Source: DATFEN01 sp035691285 (lineage in GTDB: Bacteria > Acidobacteriota > Vicinamibacteria > Fen-336). From it: a stretch of 8,046 nucleotides of DNA. Made by a program: the position numbers and the translations under genes. The stretch lies in NCBI GenBank assembly GCA_035691285.1, contig DASSJI010000182.1:1-8046 (forward strand). The letters run 5' to 3'. Every line of letters begins with the position of its first letter. Positions within the stretch are counted from its first letter, which is position 1. Positions 1 through 5,514 of this stretch are shown here, one piece after another. The notes below the pieces were generated by a model that was given only the letters and a program-made list of their open reading frames with translations, searched no databases and was not told the origin of the DNA.

Positions 1-1
1 G

Positions 2-127
2 GTCCTCGCCGCCCTGAACATCGCCGACGAGCTGATGCAGGCGAAGGCCCACGGCGGCCGCGAAGAAGCTCTGGGTCGGCGCGCGGCGGCCCTCGCGAAG
101 GAGCTGGAGTCGGCGCTCGCCGAGTAG
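2..127 (+). CDS. zapA: Cell division protein ZapA, C-terminal fragment
   Basis: Only the last 41 codons are in the window; the reading frame enters from the left edge and ends at TAG 125-127. The visible start, VLAALNIADELMQAK, matches the conserved ZapA segment (typically LAALNIADEL) that begins the long C-terminal coiled-coil helix. The rest is a charged, alanine- and leucine-rich helix ending in ALAKELESALAE, as expected for the ZapA dimer/tetramer coiled coil. ZapA is a cytoplasmic protein that crosslinks FtsZ protofilaments at the division ring. The next element is a 6S RNA gene, the same order as zapA-ssrS in E. coli, which supports the assignment independently. The N-terminal FtsZ-binding head lies outside the window, so completeness cannot be judged. 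Confidence 0.8.
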   Translation, partial: VLAALNIADELMQAKAHGGREEALGRRAAALAKELESALAE

Positions 128-149
128 GGCGCCGAACGGCCGAAAGGCC

Positions 150-179
150 TTGCCGCCGCCGGCTGCGCCCGTCTATCAT
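150..179 (+). promoter_or_regulatory. Predicted sigma70-type promoter of 6S RNA
   Basis: A -35-like TTGCCG (150-155) and a -10-like TATCAT (174-179) are separated by 18 bp. Initiation about 7 nt downstream would fall near 186-188, just before the first paired base of the 6S closing stem (G189). The match between predicted transcript start and RNA structure is the main support. Both hexamers deviate from consensus. Confidence 0.55.
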
Positions 180-186
180 GGCTGGC

Positions 187-370
187 GTGTCCCCTGCGTT
201 GTTCGTGATGGACGCGGAAACCGTGAACCAACGTCCTTAGCGACGGGGGTCCGGAGTCGACCCGCGGTGTGCATGCCTCCGAGTCGAGGAAGCCTGAAGC
301 GGGCCGCAGGGCTCCCACCTGGTGACCAGGTTCAGGTCACCCCTTCCACACGGCAATAGCGGGGGACCTT
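187..370 (+). ncRNA. ssrS: 6S RNA (ssrS), RNA polymerase-binding regulator
   Basis: 6S RNA imitates an open promoter, binds the sigma70 holoenzyme and lowers transcription from many promoters in stationary phase. The primary sequence resembles E. coli 6S: a GGTGTGCATGC block (E. coli GGTGAGCATGC), then a small hairpin and GGAAGCCTGAAGC (E. coli GAGAAGCCTTAAAACTGC), then a stable 3'-bubble hairpin and a C/A/G-rich return strand ending ACGGCAATAGC. By eye, the closing stem pairs 189-197 with 359-367 (9 bp, one G-U), continuing through 199-203 with 352-356 and 205-207 with 347-349. In the 3' half, GGTGACC 321-327 pairs perfectly with GGTCACC 335-341. The length of about 184 nt is normal for the family. 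It lies 59 nt after zapA, the classic location. Ends are estimated from structure to within a few bases. A short open frame at 150-359 overlaps it and is not a believable protein. Confidence 0.85.
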
Positions 371-411
371 CCTCTCGACGCGTCGCGCGATCGCGGCCCT
401 CGACTCAGCCG

Positions 412-435
412 GCCGCGCTGCGAGCGCGGGCGTTT
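412..435 (+). terminator. Possible intrinsic terminator after 6S RNA
   Basis: GCCGCGCT (412-419) pairs with AGCGCGGGC (423-431) as eight base pairs with a single bulged G and a 3-nt loop. It is followed by GTTTCT (432-437). The T-run is short, so efficiency is uncertain. The position suits an end for the 6S precursor transcript, which is usually trimmed. It also lies directly upstream of the thiL -10 box. Confidence 0.4.
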
Positions 436-439
436 CTGC

Positions 440-445
440 TACCCT
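440..445 (+). promoter_or_regulatory. Predicted -10 box for thiL (leaderless-type spacing)
   Basis: TACCCT (440-445) fits the TANNNT pattern and lies 8 nt before the GTG start at 454, so transcription would begin at or within about 2 nt of the start codon. There is no clear -35 hexamer at 17-18 bp; that place is occupied by the terminator-like hairpin. No Shine-Dalgarno sequence is visible before the GTG. Taken alone it is weak, but the same arrangement recurs before three other genes here. Confidence 0.4.
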
Positions 446-453
446 CTCAGCCT

Positions 454-1530
454 GTGTTCGAACCCGAGACGCCCCTCCGTGAGGTCGGCGAGCGGGCGCT
501 CCTGCGGCATCTCCGCTCGCGAATTCCGGCGGGCTCCGGGGTCGTGGTCGGAGTCGGCGACGACGCGGCGGCTGTCGAGACCGGGAGCATCACGCTGGTC
601 ACGACCGACTGCCTCGTGGAAGGAGTCCACTTCCTGCGAGAGTGGGCGCCGGCGCGGCTCGTGGGGCGCAAGGCCCTGACGGTCAACCTCTCGGACATCG
701 CGGCCATGGCGGGGGTGCCGCGCTACGCCACGGTGAGCCTGTGCCTGCCGTCCGACCTCCCGATCGGGTTCGTGGACGGCCTTTACGACGGGCTGCTCGA
801 GCGCGCGGCCGAGACAGGCGTCGCGGTGGTCGGTGGCAACGTGGCGGGCAGCGGGGGCGGGACCGTCGTCGACGTCGCGCTCTTCGGACAGGGCGACAAG
901 CTGCTGAGGCGCTCCGGGGCCCGGCCCGGAGATCTCGCGGTCGTCACCGGCGCGTTGGGAGCCGCTGCGGAGGGGCTTCGACTCCTGGCCCAGGGTGCGC
1001 GGCTCGACGCGGACGGCTACCTCGACCGCAGCGGGCCCTGGACGGAATCGTCCGGCGCGGCGGTCGCGCATTGCCTCCGCGCCGTGCTCGATCCGAACCC
1101 GCCCCTCGCGTTCGGCCGCGCCCTCGCCGAGCAGGAGGTCGCCCACGCGGCGATCGACCTCTCCGACGGCCTCTCGGGAGACCTGCTGACGATGTGCGAG
1201 GAGAGCCAGTGCCTGGCCCTGCTCCAGGCCGAGGCGGTGCCCGTCGACCCCGTGGTGGCCTCCCTCGAGCGGGCGCGGGGCGGCGACGCCTTCGAGATGG
1301 CGCTGCACGGCGGGGAGGACTACCAGCTGCTCCTCGCGGTCCCGAAGGACAAGCTCGACGCCCTCCGCGACATCGCGGTCATCTGGGACCTGCCGACGAC
1401 GGTGGTGGGCGAGTTTGCCGAGGGGCCCGCGACGCTCCTGCTCTCGAAGGGCGGCTCGCGGACGCCGATCCTGCCCAGGTCGTTCGAGCACTTCCGCCCG
1501 GCGCGGGAGGGGCGGCCCTCGGGAGCATGA
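454..1530 (+). CDS. thiL: Thiamine-monophosphate kinase ThiL
   Basis: ThiL phosphorylates thiamine monophosphate with ATP to give thiamine diphosphate, the last step of cofactor synthesis, in the cytoplasm. From GTG 454 the protein has 358 residues (E. coli ThiL has 325). Family motifs appear in order: GVGDDAA (33-39), TTDCLVEGVHF (50-60), the Mg/ATP-site segment LTVNLSDIAAMAG (75-87), GGNV (127-130), AIDLSDGLSGDL (233-244) and HGGEDYQLL (285-293). This is the usual AIRS-kinase/PurM-like two-domain layout. The frame is open further upstream to ATG 322, but that ATG lies inside the 6S RNA and the extra 44 residues resemble no ThiL N-terminus. GTG 454 is therefore preferred, with FEPETPLREVGERALL as a typical ThiL beginning. 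Its stop overlaps the DUF2062 start (ATGA, 1527-1530), suggesting co-translation. No other thiamine gene is nearby. Confidence 0.92.
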   Translation: MFEPETPLREVGERALLRHLRSRIPAGSGVVVGVGDDAAAVETGSITLVTTDCLVEGVHFLREWAPARLVGRKALTVNLSDIAAMAGVPRYATVSLCLPSDLPIGFVDGLYDGLLERAAETGVAVVGGNVAGSGGGTVVDVALFGQGDKLLRRSGARPGDLAVVTGALGAAAEGLRLLAQGARLDADGYLDRSGPWTESSGAAVAHCLRAVLDPNPPLAFGRALAEQEVAHAAIDLSDGLSGDLLTMCEESQCLALLQAEAVPVDPVVASLERARGGDAFEMALHGGEDYQLLLAVPKDKLDALRDIAVIWDLPTTVVGEFAEGPATLLLSKGGSRTPILPRSFEHFRPAREGRPSGA

Positions 1531-1982
1531 GGCGCAGCCTCGCGCGCACCCTCGAGATCCTCCTCCACGTCCAGGACAGTCCGCACCGCCTGGCGCTGTC
1601 CTTCGCGATCGGCGTGTGGATCGCCTTCAACCCCCTGCTCGGCGTGCACACGGCGATGGCGCTCGGGCTCGCCTTCGCGCTGCGCCTGAGCCGCGCCGCG
1701 ATGCTGCTCGGCGCGTACGTCAACAACCCCTGGACTCTCGCGCCTCTCTACGGCGCCGGAACGTACGTCGGTTGCCTGCTCCTGGGCGTGTCGCCCGCCG
1801 GCCTCGGGCACCTGCGCTGGTCCGGGGGGGGCACAGCGCTGTGGGCCGCGCTCAAGCCGTTCCTGTGGCCGTTCGTGGTGGGGAACCTCGTCCTGGGCGT
1901 GGCCGCCGCGCTGCCATCCTATTTCGTGCTGCGCACGCTCCTCGAGCGCCGGCGCGGGACCCCCGAGGCCCCGGGCCGCTAG
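1527..1982 (+). CDS. DUF2062 family inner-membrane protein
   Basis: A 151-residue membrane protein of the DUF2062 family, whose biochemical function is not established. The family signature is visible: SPHRLALSFAIGVWIAFNPL (residues 18-37), then GVHTAMALGLAFALRLSRAA and the conserved YVNNPWTLAPLY (64-75). Hydrophobic segments lie at about 23-52, 54-88 and 108-136, so it is probably an integral membrane protein with an amphipathic, basic N-terminus (MRRSLARTLE) and a basic cytosolic tail (RRRGTPEAPGR). It starts at an ATG that overlaps the thiL stop by 4 nt, so it is probably translated by coupling within the same operon. The link to thiamine synthesis may be only positional. A run of eight G (1824-1831) falls in codons 100-102, and the frame stays open across it. 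Confidence 0.85.
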   Translation: MRRSLARTLEILLHVQDSPHRLALSFAIGVWIAFNPLLGVHTAMALGLAFALRLSRAAMLLGAYVNNPWTLAPLYGAGTYVGCLLLGVSPAGLGHLRWSGGGTALWAALKPFLWPFVVGNLVLGVAAALPSYFVLRTLLERRRGTPEAPGR

Positions 1983-2036
1983 CTGTCGAATCCGGCCCTC
2001 CCCGTTCGTCGTCCTGGCAGGGGACGGTCCGACAAC

Positions 2037-2041
2037 GGAGG
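2037..2041 (+). promoter_or_regulatory. Strong Shine-Dalgarno sequence for the DGPF gene
   Basis: GGAGG at 2037-2041 lies 8 nt before ATG 2050. This favours ATG 2050 over the out-of-frame ATG at 2045. It is the clearest ribosome binding site in the window and contrasts with the first genes that have -10 boxes directly before their starts. Confidence 0.75.
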
Positions 2042-2049
2042 CGAATGGG

Positions 2050-2472
2050 ATGCGGTTCATGATCGTCGTGAAGGCAACGAAGGAGTCGGAGGCCGGCGTC
2101 ATGCCGAAGCCGGACGACCCGTTGATGGCGAGGATGGCCCAGTACCACGAGGAGCTGGCGAAGGCCGGGGCCCTGCTCGACGCCTCGGGGCTCCACCCGA
2201 CCTCGAAGGGCTGGCGCGTGCGGTACTCGGGCGGAAGGCGAACGGTGATCGACGGGCCGTTCGCCGAGGCCAAGGAGCTGATCGCCGGCTACACGCTGAT
2301 CCAGGTGCGCTCGCGCGAGGAAGCCGTGGAGTGGAGCCGCCGCTTCCCGAACCCGGCCGGCGAGGGGACGGAATGCGAGATCGAGGTCCGGCAGCTGTTC
2401 GAGCTCGAGGATTTCGGTGAGGGCGGCGCCGTCGATCGCTTCCGCGACCTGGGCCTCGGGCCGAAGGTCTAG
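2050..2472 (+). CDS. YciI/DGPF-domain protein
   Basis: A 140-residue soluble protein of the YCII-related (DGPFAETKE) family, which has a dimeric alpha/beta-barrel-like ferredoxin fold. The start MRFMIVVKATKESEAG is characteristic. It is followed by MARMAQYHEELAKAGALLDA (residues 26-45), GLHPTSKGWRVRYSGGR, the signature DGPFAEAKELIAGY (68-81), IQVRSREEAVEWSRRFPNP (84-102) and an IEVRQLFELEDFG tail. No enzymatic activity is established for this subgroup. Relatives often sit beside ECF sigma factors, but none is visible here. It has its own Shine-Dalgarno sequence and stands 67 bp after the DUF2062 gene, so it may be the last gene of that transcript or a separate unit; I see no convincing promoter in the gap. 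Its stop TAG (2470-2472) overlaps the gatA stop on the opposite strand. Confidence 0.9.
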   Translation: MRFMIVVKATKESEAGVMPKPDDPLMARMAQYHEELAKAGALLDASGLHPTSKGWRVRYSGGRRTVIDGPFAEAKELIAGYTLIQVRSREEAVEWSRRFPNPAGEGTECEIEVRQLFELEDFGEGGAVDRFRDLGLGPKV

Positions 2473-3935
2473 GCGGCGGCCGGCGGCCACGCCTCGTGGT
2501 GGGGCGTGGCCTGCTCGTACGCGTGACCCATGCGCAGCAGCGTCGCCTCGTCGAAGGCTCGGCCCACGAGCTGCAGTCCCACGGGCAGTCCGCCGGAGAA
2601 GCCGCAGGGCACCGAGAGGCCCGGAAGGCCCGCGAGGTTCGCCGGCACCGTGAAGATGTCCGCGAGGTACATCTGGAGCGGGTCGTCGGCCTTCTCGCCG
2701 AGCTTGAAGGCGGGCGTCGGCGACGTGGGCGTCGCGACGGCGTCGCAGGCCGCGAAGGCCCGGGCGAAGTCCCGGCGCACGAGAGCCCGCGCCCGCTGCG
2801 CGCGGGCGTAGTAGGCGTCGTAGTAGCCGGCGGACAGCGCGAAGGTCCCGAGCAGGATGCGCCGCTTCACCTCGGGACCGAAGCCGAGGTCGCGGGTATC
2901 GCCGTACAGGGAGGCGAGGTCCCGGGCCCCTCGGGCACGGAGGCCGTAACGCACGCCGTCGAAGCGCGCGAGGTTGCTGGACGCCTCGGCGGTCGCGACG
3001 AGGTAGTAGGTCGCGATCGCGTGCGGGAGGGTGGGGAGCGAGACGTCCACGATCTCGACGCCGAGCCCAGCCAGGGTCCCGAGGGCGTCTTCGAAGGCGG
3101 CGAGGGCGCCAGCTTCGACGCCGGTCCCCAGGAAGGCTCGCGGCACGCCGACCCGCAGGCCCGCGACGTCGCCGCCCAGGGCCTTCGCGAGGTCGGGCAC
3201 CGGCTCCAGGGCGCTCGTGGAGTCGAGAGGGTCGCGGCCGGCCATGACCGTGGCCGCGAGAGCGGCGTCCTCGACGCTCCGGGCGAGGGGCCCGATCTGG
3301 TCGAAGGACGACGCGAAGGCCACGAGCCCGTAGCGGCTGACGCGCCCGTAGGTCGGCTTGAGCCCGACGACGCCGCACAGGGCCGCGGGCTGGCGGATCG
3401 AGCCCCCCGTGTCGGTGCCGAGGGCGAGGGGTACGACGCCCGCTGCGACGGCGGCGGCCGACCCTCCGGAGGAACCGCCCGGCACGCGCGTCGGATCCCA
3501 GGGGTTGCGCGTCTTCTTGAAAGCGCTGTTCTCCGTGGAGGAGCCCATCGCGAACTCGTCCATGTTGGTCTTGCCGACGATCACCGCGCCCGCGCCCTCG
3601 AGCCGCGCCACGGCCGTCGCCGTGAAGAGGGGCCGGTATCCTTCGAGCATGCGCGAGCCGCACGTCGTGGGAACGCCCTCGAGGGCCAGGACGTCCTTCA
3701 AGGCGACGGGCACGCCTGCCAGCGGGCCCGGGTCGCGCCCCGCCGCGACCGACGCGTCGACCGCGCGCGCCTTCTCCAGGGCGCGCTCCTCGAGGACGCA
3801 GAGGAATGCCTCGATCCGCGGCTCGGCCTCCGCGATGACCTTCAGGGCGGCGCGCGCCACGTCCTCCGCGCGCAGCGCCCCGGAGCGGACCCGCCGCGCG
3901 ATCGCAGCCGCGCCGAGGGCCCCCGAGCCGGTCAT
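2469..3935 (-). CDS. gatA: Asp-tRNA(Asn)/Glu-tRNA(Gln) amidotransferase subunit A
   Basis: GatA is the glutaminase subunit of GatCAB. It releases ammonia from glutamine (or asparagine), which GatB uses to convert misacylated Glu-tRNA(Gln) or Asp-tRNA(Asn). The 488-residue length is normal. The amidase-signature Ser-cisSer-Lys triad is visible: Lys80 in VALKDV, the cis-Ser at 155 in PGGSSGGSA, and the nucleophile Ser179 in GTDTGGSIRQPAA, each one residue later than in S. aureus GatA (79, 154, 178). Other family segments are GKTNMDEFAMGSSTENSAF (121-139) and GLKPTYGRVSRYGLVAFASS (191-210). The start overlaps the gatC stop (ATGA, 3935-3932), so the two are translationally coupled. Downstream is the convergent DGPF gene with no gap, so gatB is not in this operon. 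The C-terminal GFSGGLPVGLQLVGRAFDE block is intact. Confidence 0.96.
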   Translation of the reverse strand: MTGSGALGAAAIARRVRSGALRAEDVARAALKVIAEAEPRIEAFLCVLEERALEKARAVDASVAAGRDPGPLAGVPVALKDVLALEGVPTTCGSRMLEGYRPLFTATAVARLEGAGAVIVGKTNMDEFAMGSSTENSAFKKTRNPWDPTRVPGGSSGGSAAAVAAGVVPLALGTDTGGSIRQPAALCGVVGLKPTYGRVSRYGLVAFASSFDQIGPLARSVEDAALAATVMAGRDPLDSTSALEPVPDLAKALGGDVAGLRVGVPRAFLGTGVEAGALAAFEDALGTLAGLGVEIVDVSLPTLPHAIATYYLVATAEASSNLARFDGVRYGLRARGARDLASLYGDTRDLGFGPEVKRRILLGTFALSAGYYDAYYARAQRARALVRRDFARAFAACDAVATPTSPTPAFKLGEKADDPLQMYLADIFTVPANLAGLPGLSVPCGFSGGLPVGLQLVGRAFDEATLLRMGHAYEQATPHHEAWPPAAA

Positions 3936-4222
3936 CCCGGGAGTACGCGCGGCACGCGGAACAGCCCGTCGGCCGCGTCGGGCGCGGCCTCGATGGCCCG
4001 CTCGGCCTCGATGCCGGCCCGGGGCTCGTCCTCGCGCAGGCTCTCCCCGGCCGGGGGCAGGGCGGCCTCCTCGACCGCCTCGGCGTCCAGCGCGGCGAGG
4101 GATTCGGCATAGGCGAGGACCTCGTCCAACTGTCGCGTGAAGAGCCGGCGCTCGTCCTCGGTCAGCGAGAGACGGGCGAGCGTCGCGACGCGGGCGACGG
4201 TCTCGGGCGTGACACGAGCCAT
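3932..4222 (-). CDS. gatC: Asp-tRNA(Asn)/Glu-tRNA(Gln) amidotransferase subunit C
   Basis: GatC is the small chaperone-like subunit that wraps around GatA and GatB and stabilises the complex. The 96-residue protein has the typical N-terminal two-helix part (VARVATLARLSLTEDERRLF, then LDEVLAYAESLAALD), the conserved LREDEP segment (62-67), and a C-terminal AAPDAADGLFRVPRVLPG, matching the usual NAP....F.VPRV ending. It is the first gene of a gatC-gatA operon with an ATGA overlap. A TAGACT box lies only 6 nt before its ATG, and no Shine-Dalgarno sequence is visible. The start MARVTPETVARVA is the standard beginning, so ATG 4222 is secure. Confidence 0.94.
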   Translation of the reverse strand: MARVTPETVARVATLARLSLTEDERRLFTRQLDEVLAYAESLAALDAEAVEEAALPPAGESLREDEPRAGIEAERAIEAAPDAADGLFRVPRVLPG

Positions 4223-4228
4223 CCCCGG

Positions 4229-4234
4229 AGTCTA
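4229..4234 (-). promoter_or_regulatory. Predicted -10 box for gatC (leaderless-type spacing)
   Basis: Read on the minus strand, 4234-4229 is TAGACT, identical to the -10 box of the divergent gene. Only 6 nt separate it from the gatC ATG, which predicts a transcript starting at or almost at the start codon. No good -35 hexamer is seen 16-18 bp upstream on this strand. Confidence 0.45.
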
Positions 4235-4236
4235 CC

Positions 4237-4265
4237 TTGACCGCACTCGCGGCGGCTTCTAGACT
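4237..4265 (+). promoter_or_regulatory. Predicted sigma70 promoter of the YIP1-DUF2752 genes
   Basis: TTGACC (4237-4242) and TAGACT (4260-4265) are separated by exactly 17 bp, close to the sigma70 consensus. Initiation about 7 nt after the -10 would fall at 4272-4274, right at the ATG (4274), implying a leaderless mRNA. The -35 lies only 2 bp from the gatC -10 on the other strand, so the two promoters share almost the whole 51-bp gap. Confidence 0.65.
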
Positions 4266-4273
4266 GCCGGCCC

Positions 4274-5074
4274 ATGGATCAATGCCCGAAGTGCGGCGCC
4301 CTCATCGCGTCCCGCGCCGATCGGTATTGCCTGAACTGCGGCGCGGAGCTGCCCCAGGAGACCGGGGGCCTGCCGCCCCTGCCGCCGCCGCCGCCGAGCG
4401 GCGCGGCCGCCGGGGCTCGGCCTCGGGACACACCGTGGGAGCGGCGTGCGGAGCTCGGCTTCGTGCCGGCGGTCTTCGACACGATCAAGGGCGTCCTGGG
4501 CTCGCCGGCGGAGTTCTTCCGCGCGATGCCGAAGGAAGGCGGCATCGGCAGCCCCCTCGGCTACGGCGTGCTGGTCGGGTACGTGGGCGTGCTCGTGACG
4601 GCGGTGTACAACGCGCTGATGAACACGCTGATCGGCTCGACGCTGGCGGAGCTCGGCGAGCGGGGGCCCTTCGGCAGGCTGGCTCCGTACCTCGAGGGCG
4701 GAATCGGCCTCGTGTCGCAGGTCGTGTTCGGCCCGATCTGGATCCTGATCGGGATCTTCCTCGGCGCCGGCATCTACCACGTGGTGCTCCTGATCCTCGG
4801 CGAGGCGCGCCAGAGCTTCGAGACGACGTTCCGTGTCGTCTGCTACGGCCAGTCGTGCGCGATTCTCCAGATCGTGCCTTTCTGCGGCGGCTTCCTGACC
4901 GTGATCGCCTGGATCGTGGTGGGCATCATCGGCCTCTCGGAGGCGCACGGCATCGGGCGGGGCAGCGCCGCCGTGGCCGTGCTGGCGCCGATCGTGTTCT
5001 GCTGTTGCTGCTGCGGCGCCGCCATCGCGCTCTTCGTCGGGGGGATCGGCGGCCTCGCGGGGATGCGCCACTGA
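4274..5074 (+). CDS. Zinc-ribbon YIP1-family membrane protein
   Basis: A 266-residue protein with an N-terminal zinc ribbon (Cys4/Cys7 in CPKC, Cys19/Cys22 in CLNC), a Pro/Gly-rich linker (residues 31-50, including LPPLPPPPP) and a polytopic domain resembling YIP1. Hydrophobic segments lie at about 95-120, 145-176, 188-206, 206-222 and 232-260. The pre-membrane segment VFDTIKGVLGSPAEFFRAMP (67-86) is typical of bacterial YIP1 proteins, where a tRPgeFFr-like motif precedes the first helix. Function is unknown in bacteria; eukaryotic Yip1 acts in vesicle traffic. Five consecutive cysteines (243-247) open the last membrane helix. It is preceded by a good promoter with a -10 8 nt before ATG and no Shine-Dalgarno sequence. 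Probably co-transcribed with the following DUF2752 gene. Confidence 0.85.
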   Translation: MDQCPKCGALIASRADRYCLNCGAELPQETGGLPPLPPPPPSGAAAGARPRDTPWERRAELGFVPAVFDTIKGVLGSPAEFFRAMPKEGGIGSPLGYGVLVGYVGVLVTAVYNALMNTLIGSTLAELGERGPFGRLAPYLEGGIGLVSQVVFGPIWILIGIFLGAGIYHVVLLILGEARQSFETTFRVVCYGQSCAILQIVPFCGGFLTVIAWIVVGIIGLSEAHGIGRGSAAVAVLAPIVFCCCCCGAAIALFVGGIGGLAGMRH

Positions 5075-5124
5075 GCGCGCTGGCCCTCCGCCTCCGGGCC
5101 CGGGCCGCGACGCCCTGGGGAGCG

Positions 5125-5484
5125 ATGCTGCTGGGGGTCGCGGCCCTGGGCGCCGGGACGGCGGCGCTCCTGCGCCTCGACCGGCTGCCCTTCGCGATCT
5201 GCGCGTTCAAGGCCTTCACAGGGCTGCCGTGCCCCACGTGCGGATCGACCCGGGCGGCCGCGCACCTGGCCCGCCTGGATCTCGCGGGCGCGCTCGCCCA
5301 GAACCCGCTCGCGACCGCGGCGGCAGGCGCCCTCGTGGCGTGGGGCGTCCTGGACCTGCTCCTCATGTTGCGCGGGCGTGCGCTGTGGCTCGAGGTCTCG
5401 CCTGCGGTCGCGCGCGCCCTGCGCCTCGGCGCCGTGGCGGCGATCGTCGCGAACTGGGCGTACCTGATCGCGGCCGGCCGCTGA
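5125..5484 (+). CDS. DUF2752 family membrane protein
   Basis: A small membrane protein with the DUF2752 signature: CAFKAFTGLPCPTCGSTRA, then LDLAGALAQNPLA. The spaced Cys residues in CPTCGSTR are the family hallmark; function is not established. Hydrophobic helices flank the motif: MLLGVAALGAGTAALL before it, AAAGALVAWGVLDLLLML and AVAAIVANWAYLIAA after it. The start is uncertain. ATG 5125 gives 119 residues but begins directly in the first helix, with GGGGAG only 2 nt upstream. In the same frame a CTG at 5071 overlaps the preceding stop as CTGA and would add 18 residues (LSALALRLRARAATPWGA), including a basic pre-helix stretch that suits membrane insertion. A TTG at 5005 is less likely because of its 70-nt overlap. 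It follows the YIP1 gene closely, so an operon is likely. Confidence 0.82.
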   Translation: MLLGVAALGAGTAALLRLDRLPFAICAFKAFTGLPCPTCGSTRAAAHLARLDLAGALAQNPLATAAAGALVAWGVLDLLLMLRGRALWLEVSPAVARALRLGAVAAIVANWAYLIAAGR

Positions 5485-5490
5485 CGGATT

Positions 5491-5505
5491 CCCGGCTTCG
5501 CCGGG
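5491..5505 (+). terminator. Short GC hairpin after DUF2752 gene
   Basis: CCCGGC (5491-5496) pairs perfectly with GCCGGG (5500-5505) around a TTC loop, 6 nt after the DUF2752 stop. No U-run follows, so it may be only a weak or factor-assisted terminator or a 3'-end stabiliser. It sits immediately upstream of the next gene's -10 box, which fits a boundary between transcription units. Confidence 0.3.
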
Positions 5506-5514
5506 GGTCGCCCT

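Noticed and set aside
136..151. GGCC-GAAA-GGCC hairpin after zapA as terminator
   Set aside because: The stem is only 4 bp and only two T follow; it also runs into the predicted -35 of the 6S promoter.
150..359. Open reading frame of 69 codons between zapA and thiL
   Set aside because: It lies almost wholly within the 6S RNA structure, has no family resemblance and no ribosome binding site.
322..453. Upstream ATG 322 as the true start of ThiL
   Set aside because: It lies inside the 6S RNA; the added 44 residues are Arg/Ser/Pro-rich and unlike ThiL, while GTG 454 gives a standard N-terminus.
371..453. TPP riboswitch upstream of thiL
   Set aside because: I looked for the conserved CTGAGA-type thi-box core and found none; 83 nt containing a hairpin and -10 box leaves no room for the full aptamer.
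1852..4110. Very long minus-strand open frame of 752 codons and a 538-codon plus-strand frame at 2496-4112
   Set aside because: Both are shadows of gatA/gatC and neighbours in high-GC DNA; translations are Arg/Gly/Pro-rich with no recognisable domains.
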